A DNA stretch of 64,000 nt, taken from positions 1-64,000 of the forward strand of contig JAKBKY010000002.1 in the NCBI GenBank assembly GCA_021832345.1. The letters are read 5' to 3'. A program made the position numbers and the translations under genes. Below are positions 1-7,812 of the stretch, piece after piece. The number at the start of each line of letters is the position of its first letter. The first letter of the stretch is position 1. The stretch comes from a bacterium. GTDB lineage: Bacteria > Vulcanimicrobiota > Vulcanimicrobiia > Vulcanimicrobiales > Vulcanimicrobiaceae. The notes below the pieces were generated by a model, which ran no database searches, was not told the origin of the DNA, and saw only the letters and a list, made by a program, of their open reading frames with translations.

Positions 1-1
1 G

Positions 2-118
2 CAGCATCCGCGTGCGCAGTATCTGGTGGGTCGCGACGCGCAGATGCAGGCCATCGTCGCGGGCCTGCCCGCGGCAGCGCGCGACCATCTCCTGCGCCGC
101 GCCCTGCGCTTGCCGTAA
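2..118 (+). CDS. C-terminal end of an SDR-family oxidoreductase (partial)
   Basis: Only the last 38 codons are present; the gene enters from the left edge. The residues AQYLVGRDAQ followed by a basic, Leu/Arg-rich tail (RRALRLP) resemble the extreme C-terminus of classical short-chain dehydrogenases, which often read ARYLVGxDA. The NAD(P)-binding and YxxxK parts lie outside the window, so family assignment rests on this tail alone and the substrate cannot be inferred. Confidence 0.5.
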   Translation, partial: QHPRAQYLVGRDAQMQAIVAGLPAAARDHLLRRALRLP

Positions 119-224
119 GTCGCGCTCCTAGCGCGCGGCGGCGAGAGCGGAGATGCGGTTTTTCTCCATCCACAAACGTTCAATTTGGTGCGGCGTCGCC
201 GCATTTGCAGAGCCAAGTGCGACG

Positions 225-596
225 TTACACCGCGCTGCAATTCCCCAAAAATGTACTGGGGAGATGGCGGTTAAATCGCCCGTGTGCCATCCAAATGCCA
301 TCGGCGTAGTGGAGCGACATGCCGTGGTTTTCGTACCGGCATACGCCCTGAGTGGCGACCGGGTGCCATTCGTGATGGGCGTACGTGGCTGCATAGAGGA
401 CATTACCTGACAACGCGTCTCCTTGCGCAAAGACTTCTGGACCGATCTGTGCGTAGGCTCGAGTAGCCTTCGCAAGCGTAGGCATCTGGATCCGTTGGAC
501 TTCGCGGCCATCGGCAAGCAGCGTAAATACGTCTCCGTTTTGCGCGATCACAAAGCGGTGCGTACTATTGGACACAGCCGCCAGTTGTCGGTACAC
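225..596 (-). pseudogene. C-terminal part of a secreted protein split by IS3 copy 1
   Basis: This reading frame runs out of the IS element at 597 and encodes about 123 residues (YRQLAAVSNS, then HRFVIAQNGDVFTLLADG). The N-terminal part lies on the far side of the IS at 2209-2506. Removing the IS and one copy of the 3-bp target duplication joins HQQHL, V and YRQLAAV in frame, so the two pieces are one gene broken by insertion. Another frame continues to 128, so the 3' end may be decayed as well. I do not recognise the family. The high-GC codon use matches the core genome. Confidence 0.6.
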
Positions 597-647
597 CGGA
601 ACTTGTCAATAGATACGGCACCGGCAAGTTTTGTTTTCGTGTGAGTG

Positions 648-1725
648 TCAGGCTGCCGCCGCAGTCTCGGGCGGCGGGTTGATCCAAACGCTCGTCGGAG
701 GCGCCTGAGGCCTGGGTACACCATTCACGAAGCGCTCCGGGTTGCGCGCGTGCGCTGCGGCGAGGACGAGCGCTCGCGCGCCGATGACCTTGTCCGCTTC
801 GCCGTAGTGGAGCATCGCAGGCGTTAGGAGCGCGATCCCGCTGTGACGGTGCTCCGTATTATACCAGGGGAAAAACGTGCCGCAGAACGCTTCTGCTTCC
901 TCGCGCGTGTAGAAGCGCTCGGGGAAGCTGGGATGATATTTGAACGTCTTGAAGTGGGCCTCTGAAAACGGGTTGTCATCGCTGACGTACGGTCTGCTGT
1001 GCGACGGTTCTACGCCGAGCGCATCGAGCAGGTCGATCGTCGTCTTGGCCACCATTGGGCCGCCGCGGTCGGCGTGGAGGATCGTGGTCCCCGGTGCGAT
1101 GCCTTCCCGCCGCATCACTTCGGAGATAAAGCGGCCAGCCAGCTTGGCGTTCTGCCGATTCGCGAGCATCCAGCCAACCACAAACCTACTGAAGATATCG
1201 ATCATGACGTAGAGATGGAAGTATGAGCCCTTCGCGTGGTGCGGTCGCGAGCAGCTCTGGTTTGGTGTAGGCGGGATGCCGTATCAGATCTCGTCGCTCA
1301 CGCACTTCGCTGCTCTCGCGTAGCAAGCGATACATCGTGCTGATCGAGCAGAGATACACGCCCTGGTCCAGGAGTACGGCGTAGGCCTGCGGCGGGGCCT
1401 TATCCGCGAACTCCGCACTGCGTAATATCGCGAGCACCCTTGCTCGTTCAGCCTCGGTTAGCCGCCGATGGCTGCGCCGGCGGGCCGTGCCCGCGATCGG
1501 GCTGATGCTTCCCGCCGGTTCGGCGCCATGCGCCGTGGGATCGGCGGTGCTCGCGGCTGCGCCGCTGCGCTCCGGCGATCCGGAGTTGCGCCAGCGTAGA
1601 AGCGACGAGCGACTTACCCGTAGCGCCTCGCAAACGGTTCGCGTGGGAGTCTGCATACACAATTCATCCGCCACGACGATCAGTTCTCGTCGCTCGCGTC
1701 GGTCTCGGGGCTCACCGGATCCCAT
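648..1725 (-). pseudogene. IS3 OrfB transposase with internal deletion, copy 1
   Basis: OrfB is read by -1 frameshifting from orfA. Its N-terminal HTH_21-like part reads RLTEAERARVLAIL to TKPELLATAPRE and is followed by a frame change. The DDE half resumes at KGSYFHLYVMIDIFSR and keeps the second Asp (LHADRGG) and the Glu (FSEAHFKTFKY). IS3 transposases normally have a WSWDITKL-type segment with the first Asp between these two blocks. About 13 residues are missing at roughly 1230-1236 and the frame is broken. The same lesion is in copy 2, so a base-calling error in this copy alone is unlikely. Confidence 0.85.
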
Positions 1726-2129
1726 CCCAGGAGCCCCGCTGCTTTTTTTTGCAACTCGCGAATCAGTTCAGCGCGCTCCAGACGTCGACGCAACTTGCGT
1801 ATCTCGCGCTCCAGCTCAGCAATCCGCGCTACGGCCGTCTTGGCATCACGGGCCTTCTGCGTGCGTTCACGCCGCGCGGCCGTGTCGTATTCTCCGCGAT
1901 CGCGCTCGCGCCGCCAATTGGCCAGCAGCGACGAGTATATCCCCTCGCGCCGCAAGAGCGCTCCCTGTTCGCCTGACGCGCACGCGTCAGCTTCACGCAC
2001 GATTCGCGCCTTCTCGTCGATGCTGAAATGCCGGCGGGCTCGCTTCGCGGACACCCGCGGATCGGCTACGCCTGGATGTGAGCGAATATCGCCCGCGATC
2101 TCGGCTTTGTGCTCTGGAAGTTGTTCCAT
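1680..2129 (-). CDS. IS3 OrfA transposase helix-turn-helix subunit, copy 1
   Basis: 149 residues. The N-terminal half carries a transposase helix-turn-helix (RRHFSIDEKARIVREADA, then LLRREGIYSSLLANWRRER). The C-terminal half is a charged coiled coil (ARIAELEREIRKLRRRLERA), the usual OrfA dimerisation/leucine-zipper region. The end of the gene contains an A8G run, the classic site at which IS3 ribosomes slip -1 to make OrfAB. This subunit appears intact and could bind the IS ends, although OrfB is defective. Confidence 0.88.
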   Translation of the reverse strand: MEQLPEHKAEIAGDIRSHPGVADPRVSAKRARRHFSIDEKARIVREADACASGEQGALLRREGIYSSLLANWRRERDRGEYDTAARRERTQKARDAKTAVARIAELEREIRKLRRRLERAELIRELQKKAAGLLGWDPVSPETDASDEN

Positions 2130-2208
2130 TGATATGCTATTCTTGTCCCCGCCCCGTGCTCATTTGTTTTGGAAGGTTGCCGGTACCATCTCATATTGAC
2201 ACACAGGG

Positions 2209-2506
2209 CACGAGGTGTTGCTGATGCACATCTTGCGACGCGATGAAGACATGAAGGCGCTTGTTGATATCCGGTCGTCGTACAAGTCCGATTTGGACGA
2301 AGATTTGATGGGGAGTTCCCGCCGATTCTCCGACGACCATGATCCAGTTGGCGTACCAGCTCGCGTTGGCGGCTACGGCGGGCAGTGATAAGGTCGCGGC
2401 GACTGCGCGGCGTGCCGTTAGAACGCGTCTGCGCCAAAGCGCCGGCGCTGCACCATGCGAGCGCTGACGCGAGAGCAATCGAAAACAGTCTACGCGTAGG
2501 TATCAA
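2209..2506 (-). pseudogene. N-terminal part of the secreted protein split by IS3 copy 1
   Basis: A TTG start at 2506 would give a signal peptide (IPTRRLFSIALASALAW, then CSAGALAQ). The reading then has to change frame near 2400-2420 to reach AVAATLSLPAVAANASWYANW and the part ending HQQHLV at the IS border. The other half is 225-596. The gene is therefore hit twice, by a frameshift and by the IS. Function unknown; the restored product would be an exported protein of roughly 220 residues. Confidence 0.5.
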
Positions 2507-2814
2507 GTGCGTGGGGCTCGGGGAGGGTGTGGGGTCGGGAAATGGCCCAGGCTGCGGATTAGGCGTAGGCGTTGGTTGCGGGCGTGGTGACGCAGCGACC
2601 GTATTGGCCATATTGGCCGTGACACTTCCAATGATCGTAACTACTTCTCCATAATGCAGATCCCCTTCGTCGCGTTTCAGGTTCTGTCGCTTGACGGTTG
2701 CAGACAATCCACTTCACGATCCCGGGCTCGTGAAGTGGTGCGCACGGCTTGGCGGGCTCCAAGCGGTACTGCGGACGGGCGTCGAGGCTCGCGCCTGGGT
2801 GTGAGCGATCGTCA
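2507..2814. other. Region without a convincing gene
   Basis: One minus-strand frame is proline-rich (PRPQPTPTPNPQPGPFPDP at about 2520-2605) and runs directly into the signal-peptide region of the broken secreted gene. It may be a decayed upstream gene end or chance coding in a GC-skewed stretch. I see no clear promoter, RNA or intact gene. Confidence 0.3.
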
Positions 2815-2905
2815 GCCTCCGGAGGTGCATCTGCGCTGGGTCATCTCGAATCGGAAGGCGTTCGCCGCGTCGATGCAGCGGCTACACCGCCTCCGCAATC
2901 GCCGC
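2815..2905. repeat. Dispersed repeat, left half (locus A)
   Basis: The stretch around 2823-2880 is about 80% identical to 27186-27245, sharing GGTGCATCTGCG- and GTCATCTCGAATCGG-like blocks. At 27.2 kb this segment is followed within about 30 bp by a second conserved segment. Here that second segment lies at 3698-3760, about 800 bp away, with an IS6 remnant and a TA module in between. Confidence 0.5.
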
Positions 2906-2921
2906 AACTGTGCTGCGCGCC

Positions 2922-3065
2922 GTGCCAGGACCACCGAGCGGTCAAGCGCATCATCCTCGCCGGCATCGAACTCATGCGCTTGCCTCGCAAAGGGCAACTG
3001 CGCAGCAATTCTATTCATTGCAGCCCAGTTCTGCACGCTGACCCGGACACGACAGAACCCCGTGA
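2922..3065 (+). pseudogene. IS6-type transposase C-terminal remnant
   Basis: One plus-strand frame reads CQDHRAVKRIILAGIELM followed by RKGQLRSN. This matches the end of the IS6 transposase at 3896-4584 (EQDHRAVKRI and ILAGIEIMHMIRKGQMQSN) with about 13 residues deleted between the two motifs. The following CAGTTCTGCAC and ACAGAACCCC resemble the right end of that element. It is the decayed 3' end of a related copy. Confidence 0.7.
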
Positions 3066-3082
3066 AGCCATAAACCTCCCTA

Positions 3083-3364
3083 TTACAGGCCTAGTTCGCT
3101 ATGTGAACCGAGGCGCACTAACTCCAGCGTGTCGGCGTCCGGCTTCCGGTAGATCAGCACCAAGTCCGGCTTGACGTGGCAGTCTCGGTAGTCCTTCCAG
3201 TCGCCGGTTAAAGCATGGTCGCGTGCACGTTCCGGCAGAGCCACATCCGTCGCCAGTGATGTAATCGCTGCCAGCAGATTGTTGTCCAGGGCCGCTCGGT
3301 GTCGTCCGGCCTTCTCGCGCTTGTAATCGCGCTTGAATTGCGTGGTGCGCTTAATCCGCCGCAT
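3083..3364 (-). CDS. YafQ/RelE-family toxin (mRNA interferase)
   Basis: 93 residues, the usual size for YafQ. Family features are the basic N-terminus RTTQFKRDYKRE, the LPERARDHALTGDWKDYRDCH region, VLIYRK, and RLGSHSELG at the end. The last block contains the C-terminal His region of YafQ toxins, which cleave mRNA in the ribosomal A site. The start overlaps the end of the antitoxin gene by 14 bp, the expected antitoxin-first arrangement. The module sits between an IS6 remnant and an IS6 element, consistent with mobility. Confidence 0.85.
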   Translation of the reverse strand: MRRIKRTTQFKRDYKREKAGRHRAALDNNLLAAITSLATDVALPERARDHALTGDWKDYRDCHVKPDLVLIYRKPDADTLELVRLGSHSELGL

Positions 3365-3614
3365 TCAGGTCGGCGAGTAGGTTGCCCACACTACCCACCG
3401 TCACCAGGTCACCGCGACGCGCGGCTTTCATGGCCTCGATAGTCTTCTCGTTCGGTACAAGCGGCTCGAACGGCAGCGCCTTCTCGTGTGCAACGCGGGT
3501 TAAGAGGATGCGGAAGGCATCCGACACCGTAAGCCCCATGGCCGCGAGCACAGCGGCCGCTTCGTCTTTGATATGCTCGTCGATACGAGCGCGAACAACG
3601 GAGTTTGCAGGCAT
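3351..3614 (-). CDS. RelB/DinJ-family antitoxin
   Basis: 87 residues from an ATG at 3614 preceded by GGGAGG. An upstream in-frame ATG would fall within the promoter, so the shorter start is chosen. VVRARIDEHIKDEAAAVLAA followed by GLTVSDAFRILLTRVA is the ribbon-helix-helix signature of RelB/DinJ. The C-terminal part would wrap the YafQ toxin encoded next. A textbook sigma-70 promoter lies just upstream, and autorepression is expected from the family. Confidence 0.88.
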   Translation of the reverse strand: MPANSVVRARIDEHIKDEAAAVLAAMGLTVSDAFRILLTRVAHEKALPFEPLVPNEKTIEAMKAARRGDLVTVGSVGNLLADLNAAD

Positions 3615-3642
3615 GAAATGACCTCCCAGAGTATCGAGCCAC

Positions 3643-3671
3643 ATTGTAGCCCAAACGAGTTGAGTTGTCAA
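3643..3671 (-). promoter_or_regulatory. Sigma-70 promoter of the dinJ-yafQ pair
   Basis: On the minus strand TTGACA (3666-3671) is separated by exactly 17 bp from TACAAT (3643-3648). The antitoxin ATG lies about 29 bp further on with GGGAGG before it. Confidence 0.75.
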
Positions 3672-3697
3672 TGTGCCCTATACCGTTCCTTGAGGGC

Positions 3698-3760
3698 CAT
3701 GCGGCTACCGGCCACGTCGCCCTCGGCGGGCGCGATTGCGGGCTGGGGTTGACAACTGCT
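3698..3760. repeat. Dispersed repeat, right half (locus A)
   Basis: The stretch GCTACCGGCCACGTCG and the following GCGATTGCGGGCTGGGG resemble 27281-27335. It is the counterpart of the left half at 2815-2905. Confidence 0.45.
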
Positions 3761-3844
3761 GCGGAGAAGCTAAGCATATCTAGGCAAACGTATGTTCCCG
3801 TGATACACTGAACGAGTGAAGTTAGCGGAATGGGCGCAGCGCCA

Positions 3845-4656
3845 GGTTCTGTCGCGTTAGGGGATTCCTTGGAGCCGTGAAGCGAATGGGCTCCGGTGAT
3901 GAGTGCGGTGAAGAGCGTGATCCAGCGGCTGCGGTTTCCCTTGGAGGTCATGCTGGTCTGTGTGCGGTGGTACGTGGCCTATCCCTTGAGTCTGCGCCAC
4001 CTCGAAGAGATGATGCAGGAGCGCGGCGTAAGCGTCGATCACTCCACGATCCACCGCTGGATCATCAAGCTGGTGCCGGTCGTGGAAAGACCTTCCGTCG
4101 ACGGAAGGTCGGAACGAGGTGGCGCATGGACGAGACCTCCATCAAAGTCGGTGGGCACTGGAAGTACCTCTATCGCGCGGTGGACAAGGCCGGCCACACC
4201 GTGGACTTCGTGCTCACGGCCAAACGCGATCGAGCTGCGGCGCAACGGTTTCTCACCCGAGCCATCGGGAACAACGGTCTTCCTGAGAGCATCGCGATTG
4301 ACAAGAGCGGCGCCAACACCGCCGGCATCGAAGGCTATAACGTCGAGCATGACGCGACGATCGCGATTCGGCAGTGCAAGTATCTCAACAACATCGTCGA
4401 GCAGGATCACCGGGCGGTCAAGCGCATCGTCCGACCGATGCTGGGCTTTAAGTCGTTCCATTGCGCCCGCGTCATCCTCGCCGGCATCGAGATCATGCAC
4501 ATGATTCGCAAAGGACAGATGCAAAGCAACGGCGGAAGGACGCTCTCCGCTGCGCAGCAATTCTATTCGTTGGTAGCGGGATAACCGAGAGAGGGGTGGT
4601 TACGACAACATCACGCGACCCAGTTCTGCACTCTGACACCGTAACGCGACAGAACC
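3845..4656 (+). mobile_element. IS6-family insertion sequence (812 bp)
   Basis: Perfect 15-bp terminal inverted repeats GGTTCTGTCGCGTTA flank one transposase gene, and the length matches IS6 elements. No 8-bp target duplication is visible (left CAGCGCCA, right CGCGAACT), so one flank may have been rearranged. The same 15-mer occurs alone at 26401-26415, and a decayed 3' end at 2922-3065. Confidence 0.9.
3896..4584 (+). pseudogene. IS6-family transposase, frameshifted
   Basis: The N-terminal part (LRFPLEVMLVCVRWYVAYPL, then SLRHLEEMMQERGVSVDHST) reads from 3896. At about 4087 the frame changes within GGAAAG, and the rest (FRRRKVGTRWRMDETSIKV onward) is in the next frame to 4584. A single missing A would repair it. 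All three DDE residues survive: MDET, AIDKSGAN and EQDHRAVKR. It is recently inactivated, or a base-calling slip. Confidence 0.88.
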
Positions 4657-4684
4657 CGCGAACTCAATCTCGCGCGCGCGGCCA

Positions 4685-4719
4685 TGCCGGCAGGGGCCAA
4701 GTTTTGACGGAAGCGTAAA
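4685..4719. repeat. 35-bp repeat, copy 1
   Basis: TGCCGGCAGGGGCCAAGTTT and the following TGACGGAAGNGTAAA recur at 7961-7995 with one difference. Both lie in gene-poor sequence next to mobile debris. It may be the end of an unidentified element. Confidence 0.6.
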
Positions 4720-4748
4720 GTGGGCGCGAAGCGAGCCTGGCGGCCGGA

Positions 4749-4880
4749 TCATCGGCTCAAGGGCGGCGCCGGAGTCCTTTGGGCAGCTTTGTGGCGTGCC
4801 AACGTAGCGCTCCGCCCGGCATTATGCTGCTGTGCTGCGCAGGACGACGCGGCTACCGCCGTCAGAAGGATCGCGATCAT
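4749..4880 (-). CDS. Possible small lipoprotein (doubtful)
   Basis: From an ATG at 4880 the frame gives 43 residues beginning IAILLTAVAASSCAAQQH, a short hydrophobic stretch ending in a lipobox-like ASSC. No ribosome binding site stands out, and the tail is low-complexity. It may be the remnant of a longer lipoprotein gene. Listed because nothing else covers this stretch. Confidence 0.2.
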   Translation of the reverse strand: MIAILLTAVAASSCAAQQHNAGRSATLARHKAAQRTPAPPLSR

Positions 4881-5033
4881 GCGCTGAGCGTGGATTCCAT
4901 CGGGCCTCGATCTTGGTCGATGAGGTAAGCCTGGTGGGGGCTTTGGCGAAGGCGTGTTCACATATATATGTTTGTCTTGGCTTGATTTGTTCACGCATAA
5001 GTGTTATTTTATACCACGTCAGGACACGTATAT

Positions 5034-5528
5034 ATGAACGAAAATCAAGCTGCCCTTGCCCGCAAGCAATTGGAACGACGCCTAGCGCCCCTCCGGGAGA
5101 TGACGCTCGTTGCCCCCCCCAAAGGCTGGATCAAGGCCATTCGGGAGTCCCTGGGCATGACTGCCCGCCAACTCGCCGCTCGCATGGGCGTCGCGCCCTC
5201 GCGTATCCCGGCCATAGAGAAAGCGGAAGTTACCGGTGCGACCGAGTTGAGGACACTGCGGCAGGCTGCCGCGGCGATGAACTGCGCCCTCGTTTATGCC
5301 TTCGTGCCGATTGAGCCGCTCGACGACATACTGCGCGATCGCGCGATACAAAAGACGCGGAGGGACGTTGCGCGCCTCGATCACACTATGCGCCTTGAAA
5401 ATCAGGCCCTGCTCAAAGCCGATCTCGACGCCGAACAGCAGCGCACGATCGACCTCATCCTATCCGGCTCACTGCGGGGTCTATGGGACGAGGAACGGGA
5501 TCATCATGCCCGATCCCCTGTTCGATAG
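5034..5528 (+). CDS. Mobile mystery protein A (XRE-type DNA-binding partner of Fic protein)
   Basis: 164 residues from the ATG at 5034, preceded by AGGA; a longer frame begins at 5001. The helix-turn-helix is MTARQLAARMGVAPSRIPAI, followed by EKAEVTGATELRTLRQAAAA, typical of the family that accompanies Fic-domain mobile mystery protein B. The next gene starts 23 bp before this one ends. In such pairs protein A is thought to be an antitoxin or regulator; that role is inferred from context. The AT-rich upstream stretch contains repeated TTCAC motifs that may be operator DNA. Confidence 0.85.
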   Translation: MNENQAALARKQLERRLAPLREMTLVAPPKGWIKAIRESLGMTARQLAARMGVAPSRIPAIEKAEVTGATELRTLRQAAAAMNCALVYAFVPIEPLDDILRDRAIQKTRRDVARLDHTMRLENQALLKADLDAEQQRTIDLILSGSLRGLWDEERDHHARSPVR

Positions 5529-6096
5529 TGACGATAACGCGAACACGCCCCTCACGCCAGAGGAGCGCGAAGGTCTCATCCCGTCCTATATCACGCTGCG
5601 ACACGAGTTGAACGAAGCCGAGCAGATCAATATCGGCAAGGCCCTACGCTGGGCCGATTCCCGCAGGCGCGACATTCTCGATCGGAATTTTCTAAGCGAA
5701 CTGCACCAGCGGATGTTCGGCGACGTATGGTGTTGGGCGGGACAATATCGTACGACCCCCCGCAACACCGGCGTCGAGGCCTATCGGATCGTCACGGAAG
5801 TGCAGCTAGCCATCGACGATGCGCGATTCTGGGTCGACCATGCTACCTATCCGCCAGACGAAATCGCAGTGCGGTTCAGCCACCGGCTCGTTTACGTTCA
5901 CCCTTTTCCGAATGGCAACGGGCGCTTTTCGCGTCTTGTCGGCGATCTTCTCGCCCGTCAGCTAGGGCAGCCGCCCTTCACGTGGGGACGGGCAAATCTG
6001 GTTAATGCTGGAGAGACCCGGGCTCGATACGTCGAGGCCCTACAGGCCGCCGACAATCACGACATTGGGCCGTTACTGCTTTTCGCCCGTTCTTAG
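5506..6096 (+). CDS. Mobile mystery protein B, Fic-domain protein
   Basis: 196 residues. The Fic active-site motif VHPFPNGNGRFSR is complete (HxFxxGNGR), with the preceding QRMFGDVWCWAGQYR that positions it. Fic enzymes usually transfer AMP from ATP to a hydroxyl of a target protein. The translated overlap with protein A (23 bp) suggests coupled synthesis. An inhibitory helix motif of the S/TxxxE(G/N) type is not obvious to me. The module is mobile, consistent with its setting between two IS remnants. Confidence 0.88.
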   Translation: MPDPLFDSDDNANTPLTPEEREGLIPSYITLRHELNEAEQINIGKALRWADSRRRDILDRNFLSELHQRMFGDVWCWAGQYRTTPRNTGVEAYRIVTEVQLAIDDARFWVDHATYPPDEIAVRFSHRLVYVHPFPNGNGRFSRLVGDLLARQLGQPPFTWGRANLVNAGETRARYVEALQAADNHDIGPLLLFARS

Positions 6097-6283
6097 GCAC
6101 GTTTGTTCCCTACCCGTCATTGCGAACCATCGCCGACCACAGCAACGAGAACCAGGTCCGCAGAGGCGCAGCCCGGATCCGTGTGTAGAATGGTGGTCCT
6201 GCCGCTGCCGTCGAGGTAGCCAGCGGCCATCGGGCCAACTCTTGTTATTGTGAAGAAAACACGCATGCAAGAGAAAGGACCCG

Positions 6284-6540
6284 ATGACCATTCCGAATCT
6301 TACCCACGAACAGCGTGAGGCCCTGGCGGAGCTGCTGACCAGCAAGGACGTCGACCTCTTGCGCGAGATGCTGGGCGCGGTCTACGATGCGGCGATTCGC
6401 GCCCAGTTTGACCAGCGCAACGGCACGCGCACGCGAGGCCTCACTACGCGAGCAGGCTCAATCGATCTGGAGATACCGCGATCCCGGGAGACGCCATTCC
6501 GCCCGACCGTCATCGAGCAGTTCCGACAAAACCTGACCGC
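6284..6540 (+). pseudogene. IS256-family transposase N-terminal remnant
   Basis: From an ATG with GAAAGGA upstream, the first 80 or so residues follow IS256-type transposases: LTHEQREALAELLTSKDVDL, then LREMLGAVYDAAI, QRNGTRTRGLTTRAGSIDLEIPR. After PTVIEQFRQN the similarity stops, and none of the DDE catalytic region is present. Sequence from 6541 to 6769 shows no recognisable gene. Confidence 0.75.
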
Positions 6541-6769
6541 ACTGGGGTTCAGAATTCAGGAGCGCAAAGGTTCAATCTCTCGCGAGCGCTCCCAAGCATT
6601 AGGGCCAGGGCGGTTCCAATGCTTGTGGTCCCCTCGTTCCGCTCTACGAGCGGCGAGCCGGGCTGCGGCGCGGCGCGCTCCGCTGGCGCCGCGTCCTCGC
6701 TCGGTCGGCTGAAGGGAGCACGGCCTTAGCTAGACAGCGATGGGTGCTTGCAAACTGCGGCGATCGGCG

Positions 6770-6809
6770 TATAATGGGCATTATAACAGCGGATTATCGG
6801 AATATAATC
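6770..6809. promoter_or_regulatory. Paired AT-rich palindromes, probable operator of the Xre-RES module
   Basis: TATAATGGGCATTATA (6770-6785) is a perfect palindrome with 7-bp arms. GATTATCGGAATATAATC (6792-6809) has 6-bp arms. They lie 27-66 bp upstream of the antitoxin start, overlap potential -10 hexamers, and stand out in GC-rich DNA. Autorepression by the Xre antitoxin is inferred. Confidence 0.6.
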
Positions 6810-6835
6810 AGCGGGTCACGAGAAGAGAGACAACG

Positions 6836-7204
6836 ATGCCATTGACGCTAATAGCCCCCCTGGGCAACGTGCTTACCGATGCCGGAAGGGTCGACGCAAA
6901 GAAGCTTGCCCACGAGCTCGACATGACCATCCCGAAAATAGCGCCCGCATTGGGGAAGTCAGCGCGTTGGCTAAACGAAAACCCGACCGCACCGAGCATC
7001 CAGGCGGCGGCCTTGCAGCTCGTCGATGCAATGAATGCCCTTGCCGATAGCCTGGGCGGTCTCAAATTCGCAAACGCGTGGCTGAAAACACCAACGGATG
7101 AATTTGCTAAACGTTCGCCGGCAGAGGTACTGCAACGAGAGCCGAACGGTCTTGAGGCCGTTATTGGATTGATCGACGCTATCGTAAGCGGTGAGCCCGG
7201 CTAG
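6836..7204 (+). CDS. Xre/MbcA/ParS-family antitoxin of a RES toxin
   Basis: 122 residues from ATG 6836. The longer frame from 6740 would cross the operator palindromes. An N-terminal helical DNA-binding region (DAKKLAHELDMTIPKIAPAL) is followed by the C-terminal toxin-binding fold typical of MbcA/ParS antitoxins (NGLEAVIGLIDAIVSGEPG). The stop codon overlaps the toxin GTG by one base, so translation is likely coupled. Family members sequester the RES NAD-degrading toxin. Confidence 0.85.
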   Translation: MPLTLIAPLGNVLTDAGRVDAKKLAHELDMTIPKIAPALGKSARWLNENPTAPSIQAAALQLVDAMNALADSLGGLKFANAWLKTPTDEFAKRSPAEVLQREPNGLEAVIGLIDAIVSGEPG

Positions 7205-7812
7205 TGCACGACAACCTGCGCAGGCTCCTCGAGAGCGCCATCCCCGCAGCGCCGTTGCGGGGATCGTTTTTTCGCGGAGTGCCACTCGCTCACATTGGCA
7301 CTCCGCTGAGCGCAATCGGCTCGATTAGACGAGGCGGACGATACAACGCCAAGGGCGCCTTCGAGGTGTCGTATCTCGCCGATCGTCCCGATAATTCCCT
7401 TCGCGAGGTTGGTATGCTTACCGACGATGGTGGCACGCCCATCGCCGCTCCAAGCCCATCCTTCATCATCTGCACCGTCGACGTGTTACTCCAACACGTC
7501 GTCGATCTGTGCGATGACGGCACCCGCCGAAAAATCGATGTTCGTCTGGACGAACTCGTGAGCGCATGGCGGCTGATAGTCGCGCAGGGAAACGTTCCGA
7601 TGACGCACACGCTCGGCGCCGCGGCTCGCGAGGCGGAGATTGAGGCGTTGCTCGTCCCATCGGCGAAGCACCCGGGCTCTTCGAACCTTGCCATCATTCG
7701 CGATCGTCTACGCGAAGGCAGCAACTTCAGCATTTATAAGGCGGACGGTTTTCCAGCGGGCACAGAGACCACCGTTCGTGGAACGTATCGCCCGCGCTTG
7801 GCCCGTCGATAA
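7204..7812 (+). CDS. RES-domain toxin (NAD+-consuming)
   Basis: 202 residues from a GTG that shares its G with the antitoxin stop. RES landmarks are visible: FFRGVPLAH, GGRYNAKGAFEVSYLADRPD and NSLREVGML, giving the conserved Arg, Tyr/Ser and Glu positions. Known relatives (MbcT, Res) deplete NAD+ by phosphorolysis or hydrolysis; which one applies here cannot be told. Length is usual for the family. Confidence 0.85.
   Translation: MHDNLRRLLESAIPAAPLRGSFFRGVPLAHIGTPLSAIGSIRRGGRYNAKGAFEVSYLADRPDNSLREVGMLTDDGGTPIAAPSPSFIICTVDVLLQHVVDLCDDGTRRKIDVRLDELVSAWRLIVAQGNVPMTHTLGAAAREAEIEALLVPSAKHPGSSNLAIIRDRLREGSNFSIYKADGFPAGTETTVRGTYRPRLARR

Larger units (their letters stand above)
597..2208 (-). mobile_element. 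IS3-family insertion sequence, copy 1 (1,612 bp)
   Basis: The ends CGGAACTTGTCAATA and, reversed, CCCTGTGTGTCAATA form imperfect inverted repeats that continue with a shared ACCGGCAA. The element is flanked by the 3-bp direct repeat CAC (594-596 and 2209-2211), a size typical of IS3. Inside are orfA (1680-2129) and orfB (648-1725), linked by an A8G slippery run (1743-1750 on the minus strand). It differs from copy 2 at about eleven positions by eye. OrfB lacks the first catalytic Asp, so this copy should not transpose unaided. Confidence 0.92.

Noticed and set aside
3745-3790. A TTGACA-containing promoter upstream of the IS6 element
   Set aside because: TTGACA at about 3749 has no acceptable -10 at 16-18 bp and no gene follows before the IS end.
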